This document shows, piece after piece, positions 34,835 to 43,677 of a stretch of 64,000 nt of DNA. Numbering within the stretch: the stretch's first letter is position 1; every line of letters begins with the position of its first letter. Both the position numbers and the translations under genes were made by a program. Below the pieces are notes generated by a model. That model had not been told where the DNA came from and did no database searches. It was given only the letters and a program-made list of their open reading frames with translations. Source of the DNA: Niallia nealsonii (GTDB lineage Bacteria; Bacillota; Bacilli; Bacillales; Cytobacillaceae); NCBI RefSeq assembly GCF_002835805.1, contig NZ_PISE01000003.1:62001-126000 (forward strand), written 5' to 3'.

Positions 34835-35333
34835 CCCCAATTTCACCTACTTTTCTATTTTCTATAATCATTATGCCAATAAAACAAAAATTAATAAAGA
34901 TAAAAATAAACAAAATTTTTAGAAATAAGAATATTTTTTATTAGAAAACGTTTACTTTGAATATTTATGTTTAGTTTCTAATAAAAATTCAAAATTAAAT
35001 TTAAATAAATAGGGAAAAATAGGAAGTTTGTATTAGGGAGAAAAAATATTTTATCGAATTTATCATAAAAAAATGAGGAAATGCTTTTTTTATCAGATGC
35101 TACTTTAATAAGGTAAAGTTAAATGTTTATAATATCTAAATATTTTTAAAAGATTGAAATTTATATTTTATAATAGTCCTGAGATAATTTATATATTTTT
35201 TATATGTTAATTTTTTTGAAATTAAATAACAGTGATTGGAATAATATTATATGTAAATAGAATTTTTTAGAAATATTGTCGATTTTGTGTCATTTTTTTT
35301 GACATATTTTTTAATATATTAAATAAAAAATAA
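34835..35333. other. AT-rich gene-free stretch upstream of scoC
   Basis: About 500 bases of very AT-rich sequence without a convincing frame or hairpin. Such sequence is a natural target for global regulators (AbrB-like, SalA) reported at scoC in B. subtilis, but I see no specific site. Confidence 0.5.
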
Positions 35334-35368
35334 AAAGAGAGAAGAATCATGTTAGATTTTCTCTCTTT
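35334..35368 (-). terminator. Terminator after yhaH
   Basis: On the minus strand AAAGAGAGAAAA / TTCTCTCTTT followed by TTATTTTTTATTT. Confidence 0.8.
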
Positions 35369-35400
35369 GATGGTTAGATAGGTGATATGTATCTAATTCT

Positions 35401-35751
35401 TTATTTTAAACTGGATTCTAATTCATTGACTGTAGATTCTAATTCTTTTAATTCTATTTGAAGCTGTTCTTGATGTGGTTTAATTTCTAGTTTCCAATCA
35501 TTTAACGTTAGTTTAAGATCTTCGATAAAGGAGCTAATAATCGCTTTACCTTCTACAGTAGCAGTTGTAATGGAATCTTTTATATCGATAATGTTAACTT
35601 GTAATTCCCGGATATCTGTTAAAATTGTTTGGCTGTTATCTCGAATCGTTTTTCTTGCTTCTTTACCAGACATAGGAGTAGAAAGCAGTGTAGTAACTCC
35701 TGCAGCTATCCCTCCAATAATAACTCCTGTTAAAAATGATTTGGCACTCAT
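35401..35751 (-). CDS. yhaH: YtxH-family protein YhaH
   Basis: A 116-residue YtxH-domain protein. One membrane helix near the N-terminus (SFLTGVIIGGIAAGVTTLLS) is followed by the typical STPMSGKEAR motif and a long amphipathic helix or coiled coil. The family is linked to general stress. I start at the ATG at 35751 after GGGGTGA. The order scoC-yhaH-serC follows B. subtilis except that trpP (yhaG), usually next to yhaH, is missing. Confidence 0.85.
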   Translation of the reverse strand: MSAKSFLTGVIIGGIAAGVTTLLSTPMSGKEARKTIRDNSQTILTDIRELQVNIIDIKDSITTATVEGKAIISSFIEDLKLTLNDWKLEIKPHQEQLQIELKELESTVNELESSLK

Positions 35752-35957
35752 ATTTTCACCCCATTTTTTTCTAGCTATGTTAAGTGACACTGTTGAATAA
35801 TCCATTATTTAATGGCTATTAAGATCGCCTAGGATTAAAGCTTTACTTTATCAACATTCATTAACAGAGCTTTGTTTTATTATAACTTATTTCTTTTATG
35901 TATTTCTATTTTGAGAGATTAAGAAAGAAGAAAGCCATATGAATAGTCAATTTTAAT

Positions 35958-35987
35958 TAGGGGCTAATCCTTAATGGATAGCCCCTA
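35958..35987 (-). terminator. Terminator after serC
   Basis: Stem TAGGGGCTAATCC / GGATAGCCCCTA immediately after the serC stop, with a T-poor tract (ATTAAAATTG) on the minus strand. Confidence 0.7.
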
Positions 35988-35994
35988 GCTTTTA

Positions 35995-37077
35995 TTATTT
36001 ATAATTTTTTTGGAAATTTTCCATAAAGGCAGCGAGTGCTTGAACATGCTCTAAAGGAACTGCATTATAGATGGACGCACGGCAGCCGCCAACAGAACGG
36101 TGTCCATTAAGCCCGATAAAACCAGCTTCTTTTGCTTGTTGAAGGAATTCCTTTGTAATTTCTTCTGTTTGTAATGTGAAAGTTACGTTCATTTTCGAAC
36201 GGCTATTTTTTTCTGCATGTCCTTTGTAGAAACCATTGCTTTCGTCGATAACGTTGTATAAAGTTTGTGCTTTTTTGTTATTGATTGCAGCTATTCCTTC
36301 TACTCCACCATTTTGTTTTACCCATTTTAATACAAGAGATAATAGATAAATTGCTAAAGTTGGAGGAGTATTAAATAAAGAATTATTGCTTGCATGTGTT
36401 TCGTAACTTAGCATAGTTGGTAAGGAAGAATCTTTTTTGATTAGCTCTTTTTTAATAATAACAACTGTTACACCGGAAGGACCAAGGTTTTTTTGTGCAC
36501 CTGCATAGATAACATCGAATTGTTTGATATCAAGTGGTGTACTTAAAATATCACTGGACATGTCGGCGATTAAAGGTACTTTCAAATCGGTTGGAAAAGA
36601 TTGCCATTGTGTTCCGAATATCGTATTATTGCTTGTGATATGAAGGTATGCTGCATTATCAGGTACGTTAATTTCTTCTAAAGCAGGGATGTACGTATAG
36701 TTTGATTCTTTGCTTGACGTGCAAGCAGCAGCTTCTCCTACTTTTGAGGCTTCTTTTAATGCTTTTTCAGCCCAAACGCCTGTTAAAGTATAGTAGCCTA
36801 CTTTATCTGCTTCCAGCAAATTCATTGGAAGCATGGTGAATTGAAGGCTGGCTCCGCCTTGAAGAAATAGAATTTCATAATCTTCCGGTATAGAAAGCAA
36901 GGATGACAGAAGTTCTTTTGCCTCATTATGGACATCTTCGTAATCTTTGCTGCGATGACTTAATTCCATTATAGACATTCCTGTATCATTAAAATTCATC
37001 CAGCTATTTTTTGCTTCTTGCAGTACCCATTCTGGAAGTGCAGCAGGACCAGCGTTGAAATTATAAGCGCGTTTCAT
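35995..37077 (-). CDS. serC: Phosphoserine aminotransferase SerC
   Basis: A 360-residue class V aminotransferase of serine synthesis that turns 3-phosphohydroxypyruvate and glutamate into phosphoserine. The N-terminus MKRAYNFNAGPAALP and the PLP-binding Lys 196 in AGAQKNLGPSG are diagnostic. The ATG at 37077 follows GGGAGGAAACGATAAT. Upstream on the same strand lie a long A/T hairpin (AACCTTTTTAAAT, 37190-37220 region) with a T-rich tail and a smaller CCGCAA / TTGCGG stem near 37110, which could form a leader attenuator. Confidence 0.93.
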   Translation of the reverse strand: MKRAYNFNAGPAALPEWVLQEAKNSWMNFNDTGMSIMELSHRSKDYEDVHNEAKELLSSLLSIPEDYEILFLQGGASLQFTMLPMNLLEADKVGYYTLTGVWAEKALKEASKVGEAAACTSSKESNYTYIPALEEINVPDNAAYLHITSNNTIFGTQWQSFPTDLKVPLIADMSSDILSTPLDIKQFDVIYAGAQKNLGPSGVTVVIIKKELIKKDSSLPTMLSYETHASNNSLFNTPPTLAIYLLSLVLKWVKQNGGVEGIAAINNKKAQTLYNVIDESNGFYKGHAEKNSRSKMNVTFTLQTEEITKEFLQQAKEAGFIGLNGHRSVGGCRASIYNAVPLEHVQALAAFMENFQKNYK

Positions 37078-37361
37078 ATTATCGTTTCCTCCCAATACAT
37101 TCCGCAAAATCTTGCGGTAAAGACTAAAAAGTTTAATCTAATACTAACAAATTGTGAAGATTTGTACAGATAAAAATAAAACCTTTTTAAATTTTTTTTT
37201 ATATTTAAAAAGGTTTGGTGGATGTATTGTTTTTTTAATAAAACAATAAGTTTATTATTATTTAGTTTAAATCGCATAAAATGTAAGAATGAACTCTTTC
37301 TTTATATAAAAAGAATTTTTATTCAATAATATTATAGGGATTTAATTTTTTCGAAAAAAAA

Positions 37362-37784
37362 TTATTGCATTTTACCTTTAATTGTGTTTGCGACTTGGAC
37401 AAGATCTTCCTCTGAATACGCATCAAAATTTGTTTTCCAGACAGCACCAAAACCATCGCCTTTTCCATAACGAGGAATGATATGCATGTGATAATGGAAA
37501 ACAGACTGGCCAGCTTTTTCGCCGTTATTATTTAATAAGTTTAACCCGATAGGCTGGTATGCATCTTTTATTGCTGTCGCCACTTTAGGTACAACTTCAA
37601 ATATATTTTTAGCAATTTCTGGAGTTAATTCAAAAATATCTTTTACATGGTTTTTGGGGACAACTAGTGTATGGCCTTTTGTTACTTGGCTAATATCTAA
37701 AAAGGCAATAACTTGATCATTTTCAAATACTTTTTTAGCAGGGATTTCCCCATTGATTATTTTACAAAAAATACATTCACTCAA
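37362..37784 (-). CDS. hit: HIT-family nucleotide hydrolase Hit
   Basis: A 140-residue histidine-triad protein. The active-site triad is HYHMHIIPR (catalytic middle His near residue 98). CIFC at residues 4-7 is half of the zinc site common in this subgroup. HIT proteins hydrolyse nucleotide phosphoramidates or dinucleotides; the physiological substrate is unknown. The TTG start at 37784 follows AAGGAAG. It is divergent from ecsA, as in B. subtilis. Confidence 0.93.
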   Translation of the reverse strand: MSECIFCKIINGEIPAKKVFENDQVIAFLDISQVTKGHTLVVPKNHVKDIFELTPEIAKNIFEVVPKVATAIKDAYQPIGLNLLNNNGEKAGQSVFHYHMHIIPRYGKGDGFGAVWKTNFDAYSEEDLVQVANTIKGKMQ

Positions 37785-37885
37785 AAATATTACTTCCTTT
37801 CTTATCTTGTTCTTTTCATTTTATCATAGCTATAAGAATCGGGGCAAAAAGGATAGAGGAAATAGAGAGAAGTACAGACCAACTT

Positions 37886-37916
37886 AAAAAGGCAGGACCC
37901 ATACGGAATCCTGCCT
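37886..37916 (-). terminator. Intrinsic terminator facing hit
   Basis: Stem AGGCAGGA (37890-37897) / TCCTGCCT (37909-37916); on the minus strand it is followed by five T. It would end a transcript coming from the gene-free region to its right, before hit. Confidence 0.75.
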
Positions 37917-38340
37917 AATTGAAGGGAAACTTATCGTCTACGTTTTAGGGTTATTCTCTTTAACAAACACCTCATTTATTAATGAATTGTTTACGATGAG
38001 AAATAATGATCATTGTTCAACCGAACCATCCCCTTATAGCTTTATATGTTGATTAACGTATAAAGATTGGATGACAGTCTGCGACACACACCTCATTTCA
38101 AAGTGGAAATGATATATATTGCTTTTACGTAAGTAAAGCAACATATGGCGCTTTTGATCTTTAAGTTACACTTATCACACTGTGCAAGGCAACCATCCCC
38201 TTATGATCGGAACGAATATAAGTTTACATATTAAGAATTATTTTAAATAATCTTTTGTAAACACCTCATTATTGAAGTTTTTTGTTTCAATATTTTGTGG
38301 TGCTCCCCTTCACTAGATAGAATAACCACATTCTGAAGTT
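37917..38340. repeat. Three tandem units of paired motifs between hit and ecsA
   Basis: No gene is visible. Motif 1, ACACCTCATT, occurs at 37967-37976, 38088-38097 and 38261-38270. Motif 2, ACCATCCCCTTAT, occurs exactly at 38025-38037 and 38192-38204, with a shorter version (GCTCCCCTT) at 38302-38310. Each motif 1 is followed by a small hairpin (for example TCATTTC / GAAATGA). Read on the plus strand both motifs are complementary to ribosome sites (GAGGTG, AAGGGGAT); read on the minus strand the array ends in an intrinsic terminator. A cluster of small RNAs is a fair hypothesis. Confidence 0.6.
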
Positions 38341-38437
38341 TATATACAAAAGAAAATAAAAAAATTAATAAGTAATTATTTTTAATTATAAACAATTGTT
38401 GATACACTATTATTACTATAGCTTGGAGGTTATATGA

Positions 38438-39178
38438 ATGGCGCTATTAGAGATAAAAAATGTTACAGGAGGATATACACGAAATCCTGTATTAAAAGAT
38501 ATTAGCTTTTCCATCAATGCAAATGAAATAGTTGGACTAATTGGTTTAAATGGTGCGGGGAAAAGTACGACGATACGCCATATTATCGGTCTCATGGAAC
38601 CACATAAAGGTGAGATTACTATTGATGGTTTAGTTTTTGAAAAAGAAAAGGAAAAATATCGCAGAAAATTTACTTTTGTCCCAGAAACACCCATTCTTTA
38701 TGAAGAATTAACACTAGAAGAGCATTTGAAATTGACTGCAATGGCATATGGTCTAACCGAACAACAATATAAAGAACGGATGGAAACCTTGCTGAAAGAG
38801 TTTCGAATGCAAAAAAGACTAAAGTGGTTTCCTTCCCATTTTTCTAAAGGGATGAAGCAAAAAGTGATGATTATGTGCGCTTTTTTGGTGCAGCCTTCTC
38901 TTTATATTGTTGATGAACCATTTGTTGGCTTAGATCCGTTAGGAATTCAATCTCTTTTGGATTTAATGAAGAAGATGAGGGAAGAAGGTGCAGGAATTCT
39001 TATGTCTACACATATTCTAGCAACGGCAGAAAGATACTGTGACCGAATTATCATTATTCACGAAGGAAAAATAAAGTGTACAGGAACGATGGATGAATTG
39101 CGCAAAGAATTTAATATGCCAAAGGCAGCCCTAGATGATATTTATATTCGTTTAACAAAGGAAGAAGATTATGTTTGA
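38438..39178 (+). CDS. ecsA: ABC transporter ATPase EcsA
   Basis: A 246-residue ATPase with Walker A GLNGAGKST (37-45), signature HFSKGMKQK, Walker B LYIVDEP and switch THILATAE. EcsAB is an exporter needed in B. subtilis for secretion, competence and normal regulated intramembrane proteolysis by RasP, probably by clearing peptides from the membrane. The ATG follows TTGGAGG. It overlaps ecsB by eight bases. Confidence 0.95.
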   Translation: MALLEIKNVTGGYTRNPVLKDISFSINANEIVGLIGLNGAGKSTTIRHIIGLMEPHKGEITIDGLVFEKEKEKYRRKFTFVPETPILYEELTLEEHLKLTAMAYGLTEQQYKERMETLLKEFRMQKRLKWFPSHFSKGMKQKVMIMCAFLVQPSLYIVDEPFVGLDPLGIQSLLDLMKKMREEGAGILMSTHILATAERYCDRIIIIHEGKIKCTGTMDELRKEFNMPKAALDDIYIRLTKEEDYV

Positions 39179-40388
39179 GTTTAACGAAAAACAGTTATGG
39201 AAGGACAGAATAGGGGAGACGGCAAAAGAATATGCACAATATTTAAAGTATATTTTTAACGGTCATTTAGTGCTTGTATTTGTTTTTTTAGTAGGAACAG
39301 CAGCCTATTATTATCAAGAATGGCTAAGTCACATACCACAAAATTTTCCTGTGAGTTTTATCATGTGCATTATCCTAGCATGGTTTGTAACAGCATCGCC
39401 CACTTATACATTTCTAAAGGATGCAGATAGAATTTTCCTAATTCCTGTAGAACAAAAAATGGATGGTTATTTTATTAAATGCATGCTTATAAGCTTTATT
39501 TTTCAAATATATATCTTATTTATAATTTTGGGTGTATTTATGCCAATGTATGCCGTGCTTAACAATAATAGTTTTCAATCTTTTTGGTACTTTTTTTCCA
39601 TACTTCTTGTTGCAAAGGGTTTAAATATGTTGATTCGCTGGCATGTGCAATATTTTGTCAATATTAACTCTCATTACATAGACACTATCATTCGTTATCT
39701 TGTTAATGCAGTTTTATTATATTTTGTTTTTTCAAGGGCAAGCATCCTTTTTATTATGATTCTTTTTTGTATTCTTGCTGGCTTGTATCTGTATTATCAG
39801 CAGGCAACGCGGCATAAGGGGATAAAATGGGAATTTTTGATTGCCCAAGATGAAAAGCGTTTAGCATCGTTTTATTTATTTGCCAATATGTTTACAGATG
39901 TACCACAGCTAAAAAATCGTATTAAAAGAAGACGAATCTTAGATGTTTTTGTTCGTTCCATTTCTTTTGATTCCAATAAGACTTTTACCCATTTATTTTG
40001 GAGAACTTTTTTTCGCTCTGGAGATTATTTAGGGCTTGTCCTCCGCTTAACTATTATCGGAGGAATCACTTTATTTTTCCTATCATTTGGCTATGGACAA
40101 GTGCTATTGGCTATATTATTTTTATTTTTAACAGGACTGCAGTTAATTCCATTATGGAATGCCTATCAAGATAAGCTTTGGGTGGAACTATATCCATTGC
40201 CAGTAGCCTTGCGGACAAAAGCATTTAAACAGTTGCTTTCAATGATTTTATCCATAGAAGGAATTTTTTTATCACTCATTATTCTTATTAAAGGGGATGT
40301 GTTGATTAGTTTCTTTTCTATCGTGGCGAGTCTTTTATTTACCTTTTTGTTCGTCACATTGTATGTGAATAAAAAGCGTCTTCCTTGA
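39171..40388 (+). CDS. ecsB: ABC transporter permease EcsB
   Basis: A 405-residue membrane protein with about 8-10 helices, the same size as B. subtilis EcsB (408). It overlaps ecsA and forms the membrane part of the Ecs exporter. No other domains are visible. A terminator follows, so ecsC is separately or more weakly expressed. Confidence 0.93.
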   Translation: MFEFNEKQLWKDRIGETAKEYAQYLKYIFNGHLVLVFVFLVGTAAYYYQEWLSHIPQNFPVSFIMCIILAWFVTASPTYTFLKDADRIFLIPVEQKMDGYFIKCMLISFIFQIYILFIILGVFMPMYAVLNNNSFQSFWYFFSILLVAKGLNMLIRWHVQYFVNINSHYIDTIIRYLVNAVLLYFVFSRASILFIMILFCILAGLYLYYQQATRHKGIKWEFLIAQDEKRLASFYLFANMFTDVPQLKNRIKRRRILDVFVRSISFDSNKTFTHLFWRTFFRSGDYLGLVLRLTIIGGITLFFLSFGYGQVLLAILFLFLTGLQLIPLWNAYQDKLWVELYPLPVALRTKAFKQLLSMILSIEGIFLSLIILIKGDVLISFFSIVASLLFTFLFVTLYVNKKRLP

Positions 40389-40399
40389 GGAAAGATTTA

Positions 40400-40435
40400 A
40401 AAAACATCCATTCTTAATAAAGAATGGATGTTTTT
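40400..40435 (+). terminator. Terminator between ecsB and ecsC
   Basis: Perfect stem AAAAACATCCATTCTT / AAGAATGGATGTTTTT with AATA loop. Confidence 0.9.
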
Positions 40436-40505
40436 ATATAAATGGAAAAAAGGGAGGAACTAAATGTTTTTTGTAACGTATGAATAAAAAAGGAGGGGAA
40501 TATAT

Positions 40506-41225
40506 TTGAAGGAGTATGAGAAGTTGGTTTACATAGAATTAGCTGAATGGAAACGGAAGCTTCGCAGACGTTCATCCATGATTACTAGATTTTCTAAAAA
40601 AACGCAAAATAAAATTAATGCATATATACCTACGAAAGCTCACAGGGCAGTGACAGAAGCAATTAAACAAATGATTCAAACAACTCTTAAAGGGTCCAAT
40701 AAACTAACGAAAAAAACTCAGTACCCAAACATAACATTAGAAGAAAAAGACCAGCTTATGATGAAAAAAATAAACTTTTACCGTAAAACGGCAAGTGTGG
40801 AGGGGGCAGGGACAGGGGCAGGGGGAATATTATTAGGATTGGCCGATTTTCCAATACTTTTGTCCATTAAAATGCAGTTTTTAATGGAATCAGCTTCCCT
40901 TTATGGATATGATACAGAATTATATGAAGAAAGGGTATTTCTGTTATATATTTTTCAGCTTGCTTTTTCTAGTGATGAGAAAAGAGCAGATATCCTTGAG
41001 ATAGTAGAGAATTGGGAAGAATATAAAAAGGAAAAGACAGAACTTAATTGGGAACAGCTGCAAACGGAATATCGGGATTATATTGATTTTGTAAAAATGC
41101 TGCAATTAGTTCCAGGAATAGGAGCTTTTGTAGGGGCATATGCGAATTATAATTTGCTGGATCAACTAGGAGAAACAACAAAAAATGTTTATCGAATGCG
41201 CCATTTGCAGAATGCTGCTAAGTAA
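40506..41225 (+). CDS. ecsC: EcsC-family protein
   Basis: A 239-residue EcsC-family protein. The central stretch ASVEGAGTGAGGILLGLADFP is hydrophobic and Gly-rich and probably meets the membrane; the rest is helical and charged. It completes the ecsABC order. Its role is unknown, and it is not essential for Ecs function in B. subtilis. It starts at TTG (40506) after AGGAGGGGAATATA. Confidence 0.9.
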   Translation: MKEYEKLVYIELAEWKRKLRRRSSMITRFSKKTQNKINAYIPTKAHRAVTEAIKQMIQTTLKGSNKLTKKTQYPNITLEEKDQLMMKKINFYRKTASVEGAGTGAGGILLGLADFPILLSIKMQFLMESASLYGYDTELYEERVFLLYIFQLAFSSDEKRADILEIVENWEEYKKEKTELNWEQLQTEYRDYIDFVKMLQLVPGIGAFVGAYANYNLLDQLGETTKNVYRMRHLQNAAK

Positions 41226-41247
41226 AAAGAGTAGGAGAGACAAAATG

Positions 41248-41289
41248 CAGCGTCTTTATTAGAGGATAGATGATCTAATAAAGACGCTG
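41248..41289. terminator. Bidirectional terminator between ecsC and yhaA
   Basis: A 16-bp stem, arms 41248-41263 and 41274-41289, core GCGTCTTTATTAGA, lying between convergent genes. Confidence 0.88.
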
Positions 41290-41293
41290 TATT

Positions 41294-42496
41294 TTATTCC
41301 GCTACTAATGTCGGTTTCTTTAATGCTGCATTCGTATATTGCACAGCTGCAGAACATAATGTTTTGGCAGCAATCAGCATTGCTTTTTCATTAATATCAA
41401 ATTTCGGATGATGGTGAGGATAAGTAGGCCCATCTGTATCTGGCTGTGCTCCTGTAAAGAAGAAAGTTCCTTTGACATGCTGCAAGTAATAAGAGAAATC
41501 CTCGCCTGTTAAATCTGGATCGCCTTCTATAGCGGTTACTCCTGGAATAGCAGAGGCGCATTGTGCAAGATATTCCGTTTCCTCTTTATGGTTGATAACA
41601 GGAGGATATCCTTTTTCAAAATTAAATGTATAAGAGCTGTTTGCTGTATAGCAAGTTCCTTTAATGATTCTTTCCATTTCTTCGATAATCAATTCTTGTG
41701 CCTGTTCATTAAATGTTCGCACCGTACCGCTGATTGTAGCTGTATCTGCTATAATATTCGGTGCTGATCCGGATGTAAACGTCCCAATGGTAAGAACAGC
41801 CGATTCAATTGGATTCACTTTTCTGCTGATAATTTGCTGCAGGTTAACAACAAGTGCAGATGCTGTGACAATTGAATCTTTTGTTTTATGGGGCTGTGCT
41901 CCATGCCCACCTTGTCCTTGAATAGTAATATCAAATCCATCTGCGGCTGCCATCATCGGTCCGACACGATAAGAAATGGTGCCAGTTGGCAAAGTAGCCC
42001 AAAGATGTGTACCGAAAATTGCCTCTACGCCATCTAAGCATCCGGCTTCAATCATTGGTTTTGCACCACCTGGATTTACTTCTTCTGCATGTTGATGGAT
42101 CAAGACAAAGTTTCCAGATAAAGATTTTTTGTTTTGTTCAAGAATTTTTGCTAATACTAATAAAGTAGCAGTATGGCCATCATGTCCACATGCATGCATC
42201 ACACCAGGGATCTTTGATTTATAAGGAACATCTTTCTCATCTTGAATTGGCAATGCATCAAAGTCTGCACGAAGTGCCACTGTTTTCCCGGGCTTGCCTC
42301 CATAAATTTTCGCCACTACCCCATTGCCACCGATATTTGCTTGAACTTCAATTCCTAATTTTTCATAATAAGAATAGATATATTTAGCTGTGTTATGCTC
42401 ATTATAGGAGAGCTCTGGATATTGGTGAAGGTATCTTCTTATTTCAACCATTTCTTGATAACTATTTTCTAAATCTAGAAACAGATTTTCTAACAT
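41294..42496 (-). CDS. yhaA: M20 amidohydrolase YhaA
   Basis: A 400-residue M20/ArgE-type metallo-amidohydrolase (N-acyl amino acid or peptide hydrolase). The metal site is visible in MHACGHDGHTA (near 95-105), HQHAEEVNPGG and the C-terminal PHHHPKFD, with a dimerisation domain inserted in the middle. The ATG at 42496 follows GAGGTGAAAGTA. It is convergent with ecsC as in B. subtilis. Its substrate is not known. Confidence 0.9.
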   Translation of the reverse strand: MLENLFLDLENSYQEMVEIRRYLHQYPELSYNEHNTAKYIYSYYEKLGIEVQANIGGNGVVAKIYGGKPGKTVALRADFDALPIQDEKDVPYKSKIPGVMHACGHDGHTATLLVLAKILEQNKKSLSGNFVLIHQHAEEVNPGGAKPMIEAGCLDGVEAIFGTHLWATLPTGTISYRVGPMMAAADGFDITIQGQGGHGAQPHKTKDSIVTASALVVNLQQIISRKVNPIESAVLTIGTFTSGSAPNIIADTATISGTVRTFNEQAQELIIEEMERIIKGTCYTANSSYTFNFEKGYPPVINHKEETEYLAQCASAIPGVTAIEGDPDLTGEDFSYYLQHVKGTFFFTGAQPDTDGPTYPHHHPKFDINEKAMLIAAKTLCSAAVQYTNAALKKPTLVAE

Positions 42497-42710
42497 TACT
42501 TTCACCTCATATAAAATTCTGGAAATTATTATTTCATATTATACCATGATAAAATGACAAGAGAAATGAAAAATCAACATGCTAATATACTAAAGCATTG
42601 ATTGAGCAGGATATTAGGGGATTTTCGGGAAAAATAAAATTCAGGATTTTCTAGCGATACAACATTTGCTACACTAATGCTAGTAAATAGAAATGGAGGA
42701 ACTAACAAGG

Positions 42711-43352
42711 TTGAAAAATTCTAAAGTGATTGTAGCTGGCGTAGTAACCGCCTTTATATTGTCCATCTATTTGATTATTGTTTTAGAAAGAGAAGGCAGC
42801 TTTGCCATCGATTCTGTGCTAACAGACTTTATTCAAGGAATATTCCCCCATAGCAGTTATTCTTTTTTTGAATTTCTGTCGAATTTTGGAGATAAAATAG
42901 GGATTGGGATTGTTGCTATTATTTTCATTATTTGGCTTGCATGGAAGAAACGGGATTTTCTTGGAATTGCAGCTTTTGTTATTGCGGTAGGGCTTGGCAA
43001 TGAATTTAATAAAATAATTAAAGAAGCAATCGCAAGACCTCGTCCTACATTTAATCATTTTGTAGATGAAAGCAGCATGAGTTTTCCAAGTGGCCATGCA
43101 ATGGTGGGGCTTATATTATATATGTTTATTGCCCATTTTTTAGCGAAGGAAGCAAAATCCTCGGCTGGAAAAGGAATAATTGCCATTTGTGCTCTTTTTT
43201 TCGTGCTGCTAATTGGAATTAGCAGAATTGTATTAGGTTTTCATTATCCAACTGATATTATTGGTGGATATTTAATTGGATCTATTTGGCTATTTCTTTG
43301 GATTTCTTTATATGAACGGTTTAAAAATCGAACAAAAGAACGAAATAAATGA
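42711..43352 (+). CDS. PAP2-family phosphatase
   Basis: A 213-residue membrane phosphatase. The three PAP2 motifs are present: KEAIARPRP, PSGHAM and SRIVLGFHYPTDIIGGY, with about six helices. Such enzymes dephosphorylate undecaprenyl-pyrophosphate or phosphatidylglycerol-phosphate. I start at the TTG at 42711, 11 bases after GGAGG; an ATG six codons upstream overlaps that site. In B. subtilis no PAP2 gene is usual between yhaA and yhfA, so this may be a local insertion. Confidence 0.85.
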   Translation: MKNSKVIVAGVVTAFILSIYLIIVLEREGSFAIDSVLTDFIQGIFPHSSYSFFEFLSNFGDKIGIGIVAIIFIIWLAWKKRDFLGIAAFVIAVGLGNEFNKIIKEAIARPRPTFNHFVDESSMSFPSGHAMVGLILYMFIAHFLAKEAKSSAGKGIIAICALFFVLLIGISRIVLGFHYPTDIIGGYLIGSIWLFLWISLYERFKNRTKERNK

Positions 43353-43384
43353 AAAAGGAAGCCTGGAGTTTAGGCTTCCTTTTT
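43352..43384 (+). terminator. Terminator after the PAP2 gene
   Basis: Stem AAAAAGGAAGCCT / AGGCTTCCTTTTT. Confidence 0.9.
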
Positions 43385-43617
43385 CATTTATTCTGTTTTC
43401 GTAAACATTGTTGCTTTTAAAGAAGTAGGTTGATTTCCGTTCCAGGAGGCTCGCTTTCCATGGGGTGGGTGGTGAGCATCCTCGGGGTATCGCCCCTTGT
43501 CCTACTAATCCCACAGGAGTCTCGCACCTTTCACTTCAATCCACCTGTTTTAACCATGGATTTACTCATGGAAACGATCCGAAAAACAACAATCTTTTAG
43601 AAAACAGCCTTCATTTA
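43383..43617. mobile_element. MITE-like element, family A, copy 2
   Basis: A 219-bp element (43391-43609) with ends TTCTGTTTTCGTAAA / TTTAGAAAACAGCC and an exact 8-bp duplication TTCATTTA on each side (43383-43390 and 43610-43617). The interior shares GCTCGCTTTCC, GGTGAGC, TTTCACTTCAATCCACCT and AAAAACAACAATC blocks with copy 1 at 6606-6814. It has no coding frame. Confidence 0.88.
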
Positions 43618-43677
43618 AAACGGTTTTGTTTGGGCATAAATTGCTTGTGCAATGATTGTTTGTTAATAGTTGAAGTT

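Noticed and set aside
37917-38340. Short peptide genes in the hit-ecsA gap (minus strand frames starting ATGGTT or ATGAGG)
   Set aside because: Frames of 8-20 codons exist in each unit, but the ribosome-site-like bases lie inside or against the start codons, so translation is unlikely.
43391-43609. Protein-coding gene within the GC-rich family A element
   Set aside because: Frames are short, differ between the two copies and lack a ribosome site; the inverted ends and target duplications mark it as a mobile repeat.
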